In this document: positions 16,065-25,809 of the stretch, one piece after another
Layout: each line of letters starts with the position of its first letter
How positions within the stretch are numbered: the stretch's first letter is position 1
IMG/VR virus record: IMGVR_UViG_3300028666_000053
Coordinates: 1-42,889 of that record
DNA from: a virus
Direction: 5' to 3' (one strand)
Length of the DNA: 42,889 nt
The notes under the pieces: model-generated
Database searches by the model: none
What the model was told of the DNA's origin: nothing
The model's input: the letters and a program-made list of their open reading frames with translations, nothing else
Position numbers and translations under genes: made by a program

Positions 16065-17585
16065 ATGGCTATCTTATTTTCGAAATATATCCCAATTAAT
16101 AGCGTGGTGGGGGGTTCTTCGATAATTCAAAATAGAGAACTTATAGGTCGTATTATCACAACAAATCCTTTATTGCCGACTTCTACCGTCGGAGAATTTA
16201 CGAGCGCTTATGACACGGGTGTATACTTCGGGACAACTTCGGAAGAATACTTACGCGTAAGTAATGCCTATTTTAACTATATAAATTCTAAAAATTTAAG
16301 TAACCCAGAAAAAATATCTTTCGCGCGATGGGCAGATGTGGATACAGCCCCTTTAATTTTTGGATCAAAGATATCAACCACCTTAGCTCAATTTCAAGCA
16401 ATTACTGACGGAGCTTTTATTTTAACCATTTCCGGTACTTCTAATTTAATCAATGGCCTTGATTTTTCAGCGGCTGTTAGTTTAGCGGGAGTTGCTTCAA
16501 TTATACAAACTGAGATAAGAACTAACACTGGGGCGGAGTGGACTTCGGCAGTCGTGGCTTATGATAATACCCGTGGAGGCTTTAATTTTACGGGGGGTCT
16601 AACGGGTGCAGCTACTATTAGCGCTTCTTTAGCTGGATCGGGCACAGAAATATTGAATCTCATCGGCTGGAATACTTTAGCAATTTTTTCGAATGGCGCC
16701 GATGCGCAAAGTATTACTGACATGCTGACAGGGTCTACTAATGTTTCTAGTAATTTTGGTTCTTTTATTTTTGAACCGGTTTTAACTTTGGATCAAATTA
16801 TTGAAGCCACCACTTGGAACAATATAGTGCCTGATCAAAACGTAACTTATCAATATTACGTCCCTGTGTCTATTGCAAATGCCGCTTCTTATTCGGCAGC
16901 TCTGATCGATTTTTCCGGAACCGGGCTAGTGGTTTCTGAAATACCTGGAGAGTATCCAGAACAAGGGCCTATGTGTACTTTGGCTACTACTAATTATGCT
17001 TCGGAAAATGCAGTTCAAAACTACATGTACCAGATTTATAATTTTTTAACTCCCTCCGTAACAGATACTACAACTTCTAATACTCTAGATTCTTTGCGCG
17101 TCAATTATTATGGGCAAACTCAAACAAACGGTCAGCAGATTAATTTTTTTCAAAGGGGCGTGCTGACAGGGACTTCAGAAGATCCTGTGGACATGAATGT
17201 ATACGCGAATGAACAATGGTTGCGCGCCGCCTTTGGTACAGCTTTGATCAATTTATTATTAGCAGTTGGAAGAATACCTGCAAATTTAGATGGCGAAAAT
17301 CAAATTAACGCAACTCTTGTGGAAGGGCCTATTTCAGCGGCGCTAATAAATGGGACTATTAGCGTAGGAAAACCGTTAACTCTAGAAAAAAAGAATTTTA
17401 TAATAAACATTACCGGAGACTCAAATTCCTGGTATCAAGTACAAGCAATCGGATATTGGCTAAACACAACTATTACGACTTCATTAACTTCAGATAATCG
17501 TACTGAACAAAACGCGAAGTACACTTTTATATATTCAGATGATGAGGCCGTTAGGAAAATTGAAGGGACTCACGTTCTTATTTAA
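16065..17585 (+). CDS. tail sheath protein (DUF3383)
   Basis: The 506-aa product matches DUF3383 contractile sheath proteins: N-terminal FGTTSEEYLRVSNAYFNYIN, NPEKISFARW, a variable beta domain, then YMYQIYNFLTPSVTDT, DSLRVNYYGQTQTNGQQINFFQRGVL and YANEQWLRAAFGTALINLLLAVGRIPAN. It surrounds the tail tube and contracts during infection. This is the firmest evidence for myovirus morphology. Confidence 0.93.
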   Translation: MAILFSKYIPINSVVGGSSIIQNRELIGRIITTNPLLPTSTVGEFTSAYDTGVYFGTTSEEYLRVSNAYFNYINSKNLSNPEKISFARWADVDTAPLIFGSKISTTLAQFQAITDGAFILTISGTSNLINGLDFSAAVSLAGVASIIQTEIRTNTGAEWTSAVVAYDNTRGGFNFTGGLTGAATISASLAGSGTEILNLIGWNTLAIFSNGADAQSITDMLTGSTNVSSNFGSFIFEPVLTLDQIIEATTWNNIVPDQNVTYQYYVPVSIANAASYSAALIDFSGTGLVVSEIPGEYPEQGPMCTLATTNYASENAVQNYMYQIYNFLTPSVTDTTTSNTLDSLRVNYYGQTQTNGQQINFFQRGVLTGTSEDPVDMNVYANEQWLRAAFGTALINLLLAVGRIPANLDGENQINATLVEGPISAALINGTISVGKPLTLEKKNFIINITGDSNSWYQVQAIGYWLNTTITTSLTSDNRTEQNAKYTFIYSDDEAVRKIEGTHVLI

Positions 17586-17609
17586 GCTTTTTTATTTTAG
17601 GATATTATT

Positions 17610-18065
17610 ATGACTTATATTCCCGTAGCTAATAGCAAAGTTAGAATTATCGCTTCAAAAAGTTTTCCAACGGGGTTTACGGCTACCGAGTTTTCGGATG
17701 ACCAAGATGCTTTTGATATCCCTGAGAAACAAATTGCCGATGGTGCCATTGGGCCAAATGGAGATGCTGTTTATTGGTCTGTTGCCGGATTATATGAGAC
17801 TAATCTAAGCTTTACGCCAAAAAGCGCGTCCGATCTAAATTTATCTATTATTGCTCAAGCTAACACCCCGGGAAAAGGAAAATTAATAGTTAATGACGTA
17901 ATTACTCTTTCTATAATTTCTGGCGATGGGAGTAGTTATACTTTCTCTGACGGGAAATTGATTTCTTTTATGCCCGCACAAAGCGGAACAAGTGCGGGGA
18001 GATTAAAAAGTAAGGTCTATAAATTTAAATTTGCTAACTTCTCTAGTGTGGAGATACCCCAATAA
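17610..18065 (+). CDS. tail tube protein (DUF3277)
   Basis: The 151-aa product follows the sheath and has the DUF3277 pattern: GFTATEFSDDQDAF, QIADGAIGPNGDAV and YETNLSFTPKSASDLNL. It forms the inner tube. TTTTAGGATATTATT upstream gives a moderate RBS. Its stop overlaps the next ATG by one base. Confidence 0.9.
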   Translation: MTYIPVANSKVRIIASKSFPTGFTATEFSDDQDAFDIPEKQIADGAIGPNGDAVYWSVAGLYETNLSFTPKSASDLNLSIIAQANTPGKGKLIVNDVITLSIISGDGSSYTFSDGKLISFMPAQSGTSAGRLKSKVYKFKFANFSSVEIPQ

Positions 18066-18511
18066 TGCAATCTTTTTCAGAAATAAGGTCTCCCGAAGAA
18101 TTTCAGTTAAATACGAAAAAATTTTATTTATCTAAGTTAACAGCTTCCGAAGGGCGACAGATACTTATAATGTACCCGTCCTCAGCCCCGAGGCTATTCA
18201 CACATGCTGATTATGCAAATAATGAACAGATCATGCTGCAATTATTCAAGCACGTATTTGTGGAAATAGAAATCGGAAAATACTTAGCGCTTAAGACTTT
18301 AGATTTGATCGACAATCATGTGGATAATGCAATCGACTTAATAGCCCTAGAAAAAAAAATGTTCGAGTATAACTTTGGTTTTTTTCTAGAAGGCAAGATC
18401 TTCCCTGGCTTGACAGATTTTGCCGTGAAAATAGAGGAATGGGCTACAAAAATTGCGATGAGTTTTTCGGAACAATTATTTCAAGTGGAAAAGCCACGCT
18501 CCGTGAATTAA
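18065..18511 (+). CDS. tail assembly chaperone, zero-frame product
   Basis: The 148-aa product lies exactly between tube and tape-measure genes, the place of the frameshifted G/GT chaperone pair in lambda and Mu-like phages. It is helical and acidic, as expected. No separate start codon is available for the conserved-looking reading in the -1 frame that follows, so this product is probably the short form of a programmed frameshift. Confidence 0.8.
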   Translation: MQSFSEIRSPEEFQLNTKKFYLSKLTASEGRQILIMYPSSAPRLFTHADYANNEQIMLQLFKHVFVEIEIGKYLALKTLDLIDNHVDNAIDLIALEKKMFEYNFGFFLEGKIFPGLTDFAVKIEEWATKIAMSFSEQLFQVEKPRSVN

Positions 18512-18606
18512 GCACTTATTATTCGCTAGAAGATGCCTTTTATTTGTGGGAGATTGTTGTTACAAACGCATATAATGAATTTTTAGCGGTGCATAAAAAA
18601 GGGTAA
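18065..18606 (+). CDS. tail assembly chaperone, predicted -1 frameshift product
   Basis: The -1 frame is open from before 18449 to TAA at 18604-18606, six bases before the tape-measure ATG, and reads SGKATLRELSTYYSLEDAFY then LWEIVVTNAYNEFL, typical of a GT-type extension. It has no ATG or GTG. Two slip sites occur in the overlap: A-AAA-A in ACA AAA ATT (18446-18454) and the T5 run in AGT TTT TCG (18461-18469); one backward step at either joins the frames. Coordinates describe the fused span; the shift point is inferred. Confidence 0.75.
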
Positions 18607-18611
18607 GAGCT

Positions 18612-20114
18612 ATGGGTATCGCAGAAACTTTTTATATACTCTTTAAATCAAATTCGGATGATTTAGTTGCAGGTAATGAGAGAGCGGAAAAGTCTACAAA
18701 AAAAATACAAAAAGAATTAACGGCTACTGGGCAATTATCGGATAAAGTCGGAAAATCTTTCGGAGGCCTTATTGGCGCTGCGGCTAGGGCTTTTATCGCT
18801 ATAGCGGGGACGGCGGCTTTAATTGGATCAGCAAGAGCTGCGGTAAATTATGCAGATGGTTTAGGCGAACTTTCGGAAGCTTTAAATATAGATATTGAGA
18901 AACTTTCTGTGTGGGGGGATGCGGTAAAACGTAGCGGCGGAACCGCTGAAGGGTTTTTTGATACTTTAAAAACAGCGACAGCCTCTTTACAAGAATTCGC
19001 AACAAAAGGCACAAGTAGAACCGCTCCGTTCTTTCAAGCTTTAAATATTCGAATGACTGACTCGAAAGGTAAAGTGCGAGAATTTATTGATATCCTTCCA
19101 GAATTAGCCGATAGATTTTCTCAAATAGGAAAACAGGAAGCCTTTGGCCTTGGGCAAAAGTTAGGTCTTGATCGAGGAACGATCATGTTGTTGCAAAAAG
19201 GGCGTATTGAAGTAGACGCTTTAATAAGAAAGCAAAAAGAATTAGGGATAGTTACAAAAGAAGACGCCGCATTATCTGCTAAATTTAATGATCAATTAGA
19301 TGATACCTCTCATGCTTTTAGAACAATCTCTTTAAGATTAGGGTTATTGATTATCCCATCGTTGACATCGCTATTTAATAAGCTTGAAATTATTTTTGTA
19401 TTTTTTTCAAAGCATAAAGACCTAGCGGTTGGGGCGATTATAGGTATCGCCGGGGCTATAACGGCATATATGCTCCCAGCTTTAGTACGTATGGGGGTAG
19501 CTAATGTTATTGCTTTTGCTCCGTTCTATGCTGTAGCAGGTGTGATCGCAGCCGTAGGCGCGGCTATAGCCCTTGTGTATGAAGATATCCAACATTATTT
19601 GGCTGGTCAAAAATCGTTAATAGGTTATTTATTTGAAAAATTCCCTACTTTAAAAACAGTAATTGAAGCTGTCGGGAAATCGATAAGTTGGTTTTTAGAA
19701 TCACTATTGTATACCGGAAAATTTATTCTACAAGTGTGGGATGACGTCACAGGAACTTTACGGGACGCGATCGGGATTATTTTAGATTTTTTAGGACTAC
19801 TAGGAAAAGCGTACACAAAAATAAAACAAGTCTTTACTAAAAATAAGTCCATAGATATAAATTCTACGATAGCGCAAACGGGAAATGCCGCTTTGGCGTC
19901 AGCGAATAATTTACCTTTTTCACAATTCAGCACAAGTAATATTTTGAATAGCGCGAGCAAATCTTTAAGCAGAAATATAACTGTTCAAACTGGTAAAATA
20001 GAAATAGTGACCAATGCCACAGATGCCGTTGGCGTGGCTGATAGTTTAGGAGATAGTTTAAAAACGGCAATTAGACAAGCTATGGAAAACGCGGATGATG
20101 GAGTTGCGATATGA
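18612..20114 (+). CDS. tail tape measure protein
   Basis: The 500-aa product follows the chaperone pair, has an N-terminal helical region (GNERAEKSTKKIQKEL), an Ala/Gly-rich hydrophobic stretch (GGLIGAAARAFIAIAGTAALIG) and further hydrophobic segments near residues 270-325. Tape-measure length sets tail length, so 500 residues predicts a short contractile tail, roughly 75 nm at about 1.5 angstrom per residue. It overlaps the next gene by ATGA. Confidence 0.9.
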   Translation: MGIAETFYILFKSNSDDLVAGNERAEKSTKKIQKELTATGQLSDKVGKSFGGLIGAAARAFIAIAGTAALIGSARAAVNYADGLGELSEALNIDIEKLSVWGDAVKRSGGTAEGFFDTLKTATASLQEFATKGTSRTAPFFQALNIRMTDSKGKVREFIDILPELADRFSQIGKQEAFGLGQKLGLDRGTIMLLQKGRIEVDALIRKQKELGIVTKEDAALSAKFNDQLDDTSHAFRTISLRLGLLIIPSLTSLFNKLEIIFVFFSKHKDLAVGAIIGIAGAITAYMLPALVRMGVANVIAFAPFYAVAGVIAAVGAAIALVYEDIQHYLAGQKSLIGYLFEKFPTLKTVIEAVGKSISWFLESLLYTGKFILQVWDDVTGTLRDAIGIILDFLGLLGKAYTKIKQVFTKNKSIDINSTIAQTGNAALASANNLPFSQFSTSNILNSASKSLSRNITVQTGKIEIVTNATDAVGVADSLGDSLKTAIRQAMENADDGVAI

Positions 20115-20677
20115 GCCAAGAAGTTGCGCTATTAGCTTCTACTTTTATTCCGGAGGTCCCTTATTCCCAGAATTTAATAGCTGTGTATGATAGTAATTTT
20201 GAACAAGTATTCCCGTATGCGTTAATTGCCAAAGTGTCTGTACGACGCCCGACTAAATTAATGGACCACCCTTTAGAAACTGGCACTGAAACAACGGACC
20301 ACAGAGTAATTTTAAATACTGAAATTGAGCTACCTCTTATATTACGGCCCGAGTACTATAAAGAGACATATAATAATATAATTCATTTGTGGGAGACCGC
20401 AGAGTTATTAACGGTTCAGACAAAAGCAAGCGTGTTTAACAATCAAATAATCGAAGAACCGCCGCATGAAGAGTTAGCTGAAATATATAATACGATAATT
20501 ATAAATTTAAAATTGAGGCAAGTTCAGATTGCGGTTTCTGGGGTTTCAGAGAGCTATAAAAATCCTACAAAGGGGTCTACGATTGACCGAGGCTCTATTA
20601 AGAGTGAGCCTACCGAAGCAGTGCAGGAAGAAAGAATTAGCACTTTGGGAAAAATAGTCTATTCTAAAAAGATGTAA
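20111..20677 (+). CDS. Dit-like tail/baseplate protein
   Basis: The 188-aa product contains KVSVRRPTKLMDHPLETGTE, then TTDHRVILNTEIELPLIL: the hPxE-G-xxxxDH pattern of the Dit-like domain found after tape-measure genes in simple contractile tails. It probably joins tube tip to baseplate. The Lys/Glu-rich C-terminal tail is less conserved-looking. Confidence 0.78.
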   Translation: MSQEVALLASTFIPEVPYSQNLIAVYDSNFEQVFPYALIAKVSVRRPTKLMDHPLETGTETTDHRVILNTEIELPLILRPEYYKETYNNIIHLWETAELLTVQTKASVFNNQIIEEPPHEELAEIYNTIIINLKLRQVQIAVSGVSESYKNPTKGSTIDRGSIKSEPTEAVQEERISTLGKIVYSKKM

Positions 20678-20679
20678 GT

Positions 20680-20994
20680 ATGAATATCATCCCGCTAAAT
20701 CCTACACCGAATCAGTCATTATCTATTATCTTAGATAATGACTTTTATGATATTACTATTAAAGAATGTCGTGGAATAATGGCGTGTGATATTATAAGAA
20801 ATAATGAAATTTTACAAACAGGAATTAGGATAGTTAGCGGATACCCCCTATTACCGTATTTGTATCAAGTAAAAGGTAATTTTTTCGTATTGACTAATAA
20901 CGGAGACTATCCTTATTATCTAGAATTCGGGTCTACGCAATTCTTAATATATGTAAATATCGAAGAAGTGGAGAATTTCATTGCAGGAACTTGA
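20680..20994 (+). CDS. baseplate plug protein (Pam3 gp18-like domain)
   Basis: The 104-aa product begins MNIIPLNPTPNQSLSIILDN and continues YDITIKECRGIMACDI, SGYPLLPYLY, NFFVLTNNGDYPYY and FGSTQFLIYV, a close match in pattern to the Pam3 gp18-type plug domain. The family sits inside the baseplate of minimal contractile tails. The gene overlaps the hub gene. Confidence 0.85.
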   Translation: MNIIPLNPTPNQSLSIILDNDFYDITIKECRGIMACDIIRNNEILQTGIRIVSGYPLLPYLYQVKGNFFVLTNNGDYPYYLEFGSTQFLIYVNIEEVENFIAGT

Positions 20995-21802
20995 CCCAAG
21001 GCTAATTTCAATTTCCGTAGAAGTTAATGGGAAAATAAAAACTTATGACCAGAATTTTTCAATATCTGCAAAAGGGACGAAATTTGCTAACGAGCTCCAA
21101 AATGAAGCGGAAGTCACAATAACAAATTTAAATAAAGAAATCGCTAATTATATACTAACAGAGACGTCTCCTTTCAATAAAAATAAAACGCCGAAAAGAG
21201 TTACGGTGCAAGCGGGCAGAAAGTCTTGGGGGCTGACGACTATCTTTGTGGGGGATATAGCGTCTTCTATTATTTCACAACCACCTGATACTGTTTTGAC
21301 TTTAAGATGTTTGACTTCTAATTTTGATAAAGGGAATTTAATCAATAGATATCAGAGTCAGACCAGTGCATCTCAAATTGCACGAGATGTTTCAACGGAT
21401 CTGAATACAGTATTAAATTTTCAGGCGACTGATAAACAGATATCGAATTATACTTTTACCGGTGGGGCTTTAAAGCAAATTGGTAAATTAGGGGAAATGG
21501 GAGATTATGACGCCTATATCGATGATGGCGTTTTAGTAGTTAAAGATTCTCAGGTTCCTTTAAAAGAGCGAATTACAATTGTTAATTTAAATACAGGCAT
21601 GATAGAAAAGCCAGAATTTACAGAACAGGGCATAAAAGTTAAATTTTTTTTAGATGGAGTAACAGTACTGGGCGGGGCTTTAAGAATAAACAGTACTACT
21701 AATCCGGCGGTTAACGGAGATTATGTGATCTATAAATTAGGTTTTGATATAGCCAGTCGGGAAACGCCGTTCTATTGGATCGCCGAGGCCTTAAGAAAAT
21801 GA
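20981..21802 (+). CDS. baseplate hub protein (gp27-like)
   Basis: The 273-aa product starts at TTG, overlapping the plug gene; no ATG near the N-terminus keeps the conserved opening DPRLISISVEVNGKIKTY. Segments EAEVTITNLNKEIANYIL, TIFVGDIASSIISQPPDT and SASQIARDVSTDLN are typical of late-control-D/gp27-like hub proteins that connect tube and spike. It is followed by the spike gene. Confidence 0.82.
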   Translation: MQELDPRLISISVEVNGKIKTYDQNFSISAKGTKFANELQNEAEVTITNLNKEIANYILTETSPFNKNKTPKRVTVQAGRKSWGLTTIFVGDIASSIISQPPDTVLTLRCLTSNFDKGNLINRYQSQTSASQIARDVSTDLNTVLNFQATDKQISNYTFTGGALKQIGKLGEMGDYDAYIDDGVLVVKDSQVPLKERITIVNLNTGMIEKPEFTEQGIKVKFFLDGVTVLGGALRINSTTNPAVNGDYVIYKLGFDIASRETPFYWIAEALRK

Positions 21803-22431
21803 GTAACTCAAATCCGTCAATTAATCCAGCGAATAACGACGTCCTCGCTGGATTGCTAAATTTTACTTACAAAAAATATTTACAACAAACGGATTCTGCT
21901 TTGCCTGCAAAAGTAGTATCTTATGATCCACAAACGAATTATGCCCAAATACAGCCTATGATTATGATTGTGGGGACTGACGGGACGACGCAACCGCGTG
22001 GAAATATTGCAAAAGTCCCAGTGCTAATGCTGGGGGCTGGAAGCTTTTTCATTAGAGTACCTGTGAAGTCTGGAGATTTAGGATGGATAATCGCAAACGA
22101 TCGAGATATATCATTGTTTTTAAAAGATTATACTATGAACCCCCCGAATACAAATAGAATAAAAAATTTCTCGGATTGCTTTTTTATACCGCATTTAATG
22201 AAAGACTACACTGTGGCCGAAGAAGATTTTAATAATTTAGTAATACAAAATTTAGACGGATCTGTTAAAATAAGCTTAGGCGAGAATACTATAACTTTAA
22301 AAGCCGATACGATTAATATAGAAGGAGAATTGATTGTGTCCGATCGAGTGATTGCAGAGACTGATTTCGCTTCAGGCGGAAATATTACTGCGGTTGGCGA
22401 TATAACCCCACATACTCCGATACCACCATGA
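21799..22431 (+). CDS. baseplate spike protein (gp138/gpV-like)
   Basis: The 210-aa product starts at ATG 21799 in an ATGA overlap with the hub stop; the upstream frame start at 21775 lacks support. An OB-fold-like N-terminal half (PAKVVSYDPQTNYAQIQPMI, VPVKSGDLGWIIANDRDI) matches Gp138_N. The end is a beta-helical needle with short repeats (NTITLKADTINIEGEL) and a PHTPIPP tail. It pierces the host envelope. Confidence 0.85.
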   Translation: MSNSNPSINPANNDVLAGLLNFTYKKYLQQTDSALPAKVVSYDPQTNYAQIQPMIMIVGTDGTTQPRGNIAKVPVLMLGAGSFFIRVPVKSGDLGWIIANDRDISLFLKDYTMNPPNTNRIKNFSDCFFIPHLMKDYTVAEEDFNNLVIQNLDGSVKISLGENTITLKADTINIEGELIVSDRVIAETDFASGGNITAVGDITPHTPIPP

Positions 22432-22784
22432 CGATTACGACTTTAGGCATTAATGATGACAACGACTTATATTTAGGCGTGGATGGAAATATCGTTATGA
22501 AAACAGACATAGAAGCGGTACGTGATATTTGTCTGAATGTTGCACGTACTCAAAAAGGGGAATTGATCTATAACACAGATCAGGGCATTCCAAATTTTGA
22601 GACCGTTTGGCGCGGAAATCCGAATTTAATACAATTTGAAAACGCTTTAAGAGAAAATTTAGCCGCTGTGGAAGGAGTAAAACAAATTTTAGATTTAGGT
22701 CTGGCTAGGTCCGGAGACGTCTTAAATTATAAGGTGCTGATTTTAACGATATTCGGAGAGGTTGTAATAAATGGTAGCGTATAA
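22428..22784 (+). CDS. baseplate wedge protein (gp25-like)
   Basis: The 118-aa product contains GNIVMKTDIEAVRDICLNVART, GELIYNTDQGIPNFE and FENALRENLAAVEGV, the usual layout of gp25/gpW-like wedge proteins, which lie directly before baseplate J. ATGA overlap on both sides shows a tightly coupled baseplate block. Confidence 0.85.
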   Translation: MTITTLGINDDNDLYLGVDGNIVMKTDIEAVRDICLNVARTQKGELIYNTDQGIPNFETVWRGNPNLIQFENALRENLAAVEGVKQILDLGLARSGDVLNYKVLILTIFGEVVINGSV

Positions 22785-23973
22785 TTACTCGACTTTAACA
22801 GGCCTTATTATTCCGGATACCGTAGATATTCGCACAGGAGTGGAAGGGGAATACAAAGCACTGTTCGGCGCGGGATTGAATTTAAAACCCTCTACGCCCC
22901 AAGGACTTCTAATAACTGCCGAAACAAGCAATCGAGACGCGGTAGCTAGAAATAATGCGGTTATAGCAAATCAAATAAACCCAAATGTAAGCGGTGGTAT
23001 ATTTTTTGACGGGATTGGTGCGCTAACTGGATTTAAAAGAAATCCTAATTCGTATTCGGTAATACCTGCGGTAGATGTTGCGGGTATACCGAATGCTATT
23101 TTACCCGCCGGATCTCTTGCAGGGACTACTACAGGTTTTTATTTTCAAACCGTGAATCAGGTTGCTTTTGATTCAACTGGTGCCGCGAAAGTTAATTTTC
23201 AATGTACTATTGTGGGACCGGTTGCCGCTGATATCGGTACTTTAACGATAATCGTTTCAGGGCCTTTAGCCTGGGAAACAGTAAATAATACTATTGCGGC
23301 AACTTTAGGGACAGAGGAACAATCTGATGAACAAGCGAGAATTGCTAGACGAGAACAGATTGCAATTCAGGGCCAGGGGTCTTCTCTTGCAATAACTTCT
23401 GCAATTTATGCAGTTAATGGAGTGAAAACTTTAATATTTAGAGAAAATACTTCGGCTTCAACTCAAGTGATCGATGGTGTCACGATGGTGGGGCATTCAA
23501 TTTATTTAGATATCGATGGCGGACTCGATATAGATATCGCCACAACATTACAATCTGTGAAAGATGGGGGTTGTGCGTACAATGGTAATGTAACGGTGAG
23601 TGTAACTGACCCCTATAGCGGCCAAATAATTCCGGTACAATTTTCTAGGCCGGACTTAATACCTGTTTTATCACGAGTAACTATCTCTGCGAATGTTAAT
23701 AATTTAGTCCCTGACCCCGAGCAAACAGTAAAAGCCGCGATTTTAGCTTATGCTAACGGGGAATTACCGGGAAAAAAAGGATTAGGCGTAGGCATCCCCG
23801 TTTCCCCTTTTGAATTCGCCGGAGCTATAAATCGTTTAGCCCCACAGATATTTGTTCAAAAAGTAGAGGTGTCTTACTTATCTCCTATAATTTATGTGAC
23901 TACTGAATTGCCCATAGAAATTTATCAAAAAGCTACTATCAATTCTGGGGCCATACAGGTAATACTAGTATGA
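22771..23973 (+). CDS. baseplate J-like protein
   Basis: The 400-aa product has the baseplate_J pattern: N-terminal TGLIIPDTVDIRTGVEGEYKA, the middle GTEEQSDEQARIARREQIA and the C-terminal PDPEQTVKAAILAYANGELPG followed by GVGIPVSPFEFAGAINR. This forms the wedge arms. It overlaps the gp25-like gene upstream and the DUF2612 gene downstream. Confidence 0.9.
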   Translation: MVAYNYSTLTGLIIPDTVDIRTGVEGEYKALFGAGLNLKPSTPQGLLITAETSNRDAVARNNAVIANQINPNVSGGIFFDGIGALTGFKRNPNSYSVIPAVDVAGIPNAILPAGSLAGTTTGFYFQTVNQVAFDSTGAAKVNFQCTIVGPVAADIGTLTIIVSGPLAWETVNNTIAATLGTEEQSDEQARIARREQIAIQGQGSSLAITSAIYAVNGVKTLIFRENTSASTQVIDGVTMVGHSIYLDIDGGLDIDIATTLQSVKDGGCAYNGNVTVSVTDPYSGQIIPVQFSRPDLIPVLSRVTISANVNNLVPDPEQTVKAAILAYANGELPGKKGLGVGIPVSPFEFAGAINRLAPQIFVQKVEVSYLSPIIYVTTELPIEIYQKATINSGAIQVILV

Positions 23974-24650
23974 GGATCCAACAATTTGATTTTTCGAATA
24001 ATGTTTTGGATTCTATAATATGGCAATATGACAATGCCTCAAAAATAACAGGGCTTTTGCAATATAAAAATACTTGGCTAACAGAGAACCATACTGCTTT
24101 TTGGCAAAATTGGTATACCGACATTTTTAATTTAGATACCGCTAATGACTTTGGCTTAGCGGTGTGGTCTATAATTTTAGGGCTACCGTTATTTATTGAA
24201 TTAAATCCAGAATCCCCGACAAAACCTTTTTGGGCATTTGAAAATAGAAAAAATTTTGATCACGGAGTATTTTCTAATGCTACTGACAATGGGGGGATTC
24301 CAATTTTAACTACAGAGCAAAAAAGAATCGTACTTAAATTGTATTATTATAAATTATGCAGTCGTTGCGCGACATATGGTAGCTATGGTATTCCGAATAC
24401 GAATATGTTCTTAAATGCGATTTTTAAAGACTACGGACGATTTTATGTGTTAGATGGGTTAGACATGACGATTACTTACGTAATTGGGTTTAATATCGAT
24501 CCGAATCTTTTACAGGTTTTGAAAGATTATGATATACTGCCCAGGGCGGCCGCAGTCGGAATAAAGCGATACGTTATTTTAACAAGGCCCGTGTGGGGGT
24601 TTGGCCCATACAACAAGAATTTTGACAACGGGAATTTTGGCGATGACTAA
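23970..24650 (+). CDS. DUF2612 baseplate/tail protein
   Basis: The 226-aa product shows the DUF2612 signature: W.NW..DIFNLDTANDFGLAVWSIILG, FGFDNRKNFDHG-like FENRKNFDHGVFS, and LTTEQKRIVLKLYYYKLCSRC followed by the ending GFGPYNKNFDNGNFGD. Members follow baseplate J and are thought to connect fibres. Its 3' end contains the start of the fibre gene. Confidence 0.88.
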   Translation: MRIQQFDFSNNVLDSIIWQYDNASKITGLLQYKNTWLTENHTAFWQNWYTDIFNLDTANDFGLAVWSIILGLPLFIELNPESPTKPFWAFENRKNFDHGVFSNATDNGGIPILTTEQKRIVLKLYYYKLCSRCATYGSYGIPNTNMFLNAIFKDYGRFYVLDGLDMTITYVIGFNIDPNLLQVLKDYDILPRAAAVGIKRYVILTRPVWGFGPYNKNFDNGNFGDD

Positions 24651-25806
24651 ATATTATAAGTACCCTTTTGCTGAAGCGGGAACTACTGCATCTATCCCCG
24701 ATGTGGATCCAGGCGATGGAACTGTTAGCTATCAGACTGGATTTGGCCCAGATTATTCAGCGGACCCTGCCACAAATCCTTCAGCTTTATTTGTACCCCG
24801 CGCGGAATTTAATGACCTAATGCTAGACGTTACTGATAACATTCAGCAGTATCAGCAATTAGCAGTGCCTGAATTTATTACTTCAATCGATAATTTAGGT
24901 TCGCCATTTCCATATGAAGCCAAAGCTAGAGTTCGTTTTTTTAATGCTGAAGGACAATGGGGCATTTATGAGTCTTTAAAAGACAATAATACAGACGTGC
25001 CTGAAATAGCACCCTTAACGCCTTCCAAAAATTGGCAAGAAATTGCATATAAGCTGACTGCTACAGATACGGGTACTGTAAATAACATACGGGCTTATAC
25101 GGGGGCATCTTTACAAGTTTCAAGTTTCGGCGTTATTTTTATTAGTCGAGCGGCTTTTACCAATACTGGCGGACCGATGACAATACAATTGGGTAATTCG
25201 GAAGCCGTATATCCAGTTAAAACTTGTTACAATGGGGTTTTTATTGACCCCTTAGCCGGCATGTATGTGCAAGCCTCAATGCATATCCTAATATACTCAT
25301 CAGGTGGATATATCTTAGCAAACCCCTATCCGGTTTCAGCAAAGGCTATTGTCACACAAGTAACTTTTTCAGGTACCACTTCTCAAACCATAACCGGTCT
25401 TTCTACAAATGCTTTAATACAATTTGATCATGTAGATACAGACTCGATGTCATCTTGGAATAACACCACGAAAACAATACTTCCGACGATAGCCGGAAAA
25501 TATGATATTAGTGCTCAAGTATCCGCAAGCCCTATTTCCTTAAGCAGCCAAATTTTAGCCATCCGTGGATACATTGGAGGCGTTGATATACCTATAAAAG
25601 CCGCAGTAAAAAGAGTTTTTTCTGCCTCGGCTACTGATATATGGAATATCTCAGTCAATTCGATAGCCCTGAATGGTACTACTGATTACATATATGCGAC
25701 TTGGTCGAACAGCGGAATAGCTAGTACAACCATCGGTGATGTTGGAGAATCTTATGACGGACAGTACCTATGTTTTTTAAATTTAACTTTTGTTGGGGAA
25801 TCTTAA
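24643..25806 (+). CDS. tail fibre protein with C1q-like C-terminus
   Basis: The 387-aa product starts at ATG 24643, giving the common fibre opening MTKYYKYPFAEAGTTASIPD with YGPDYS-type GFGPDYSADPATNP; a start at 24601 would add 14 residues encoded inside the previous gene. The N-terminal part should attach to the baseplate. The C-terminal 140 residues (SSWNNTTKTILPTIAGKYDI) resemble a C1q/TNF-like jelly-roll trimer domain used for receptor contact. It overlaps the DUF2612 stop. Confidence 0.82.
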   Translation: MTKYYKYPFAEAGTTASIPDVDPGDGTVSYQTGFGPDYSADPATNPSALFVPRAEFNDLMLDVTDNIQQYQQLAVPEFITSIDNLGSPFPYEAKARVRFFNAEGQWGIYESLKDNNTDVPEIAPLTPSKNWQEIAYKLTATDTGTVNNIRAYTGASLQVSSFGVIFISRAAFTNTGGPMTIQLGNSEAVYPVKTCYNGVFIDPLAGMYVQASMHILIYSSGGYILANPYPVSAKAIVTQVTFSGTTSQTITGLSTNALIQFDHVDTDSMSSWNNTTKTILPTIAGKYDISAQVSASPISLSSQILAIRGYIGGVDIPIKAAVKRVFSASATDIWNISVNSIALNGTTDYIYATWSNSGIASTTIGDVGESYDGQYLCFLNLTFVGES

Positions 25807-25809
25807 ATC

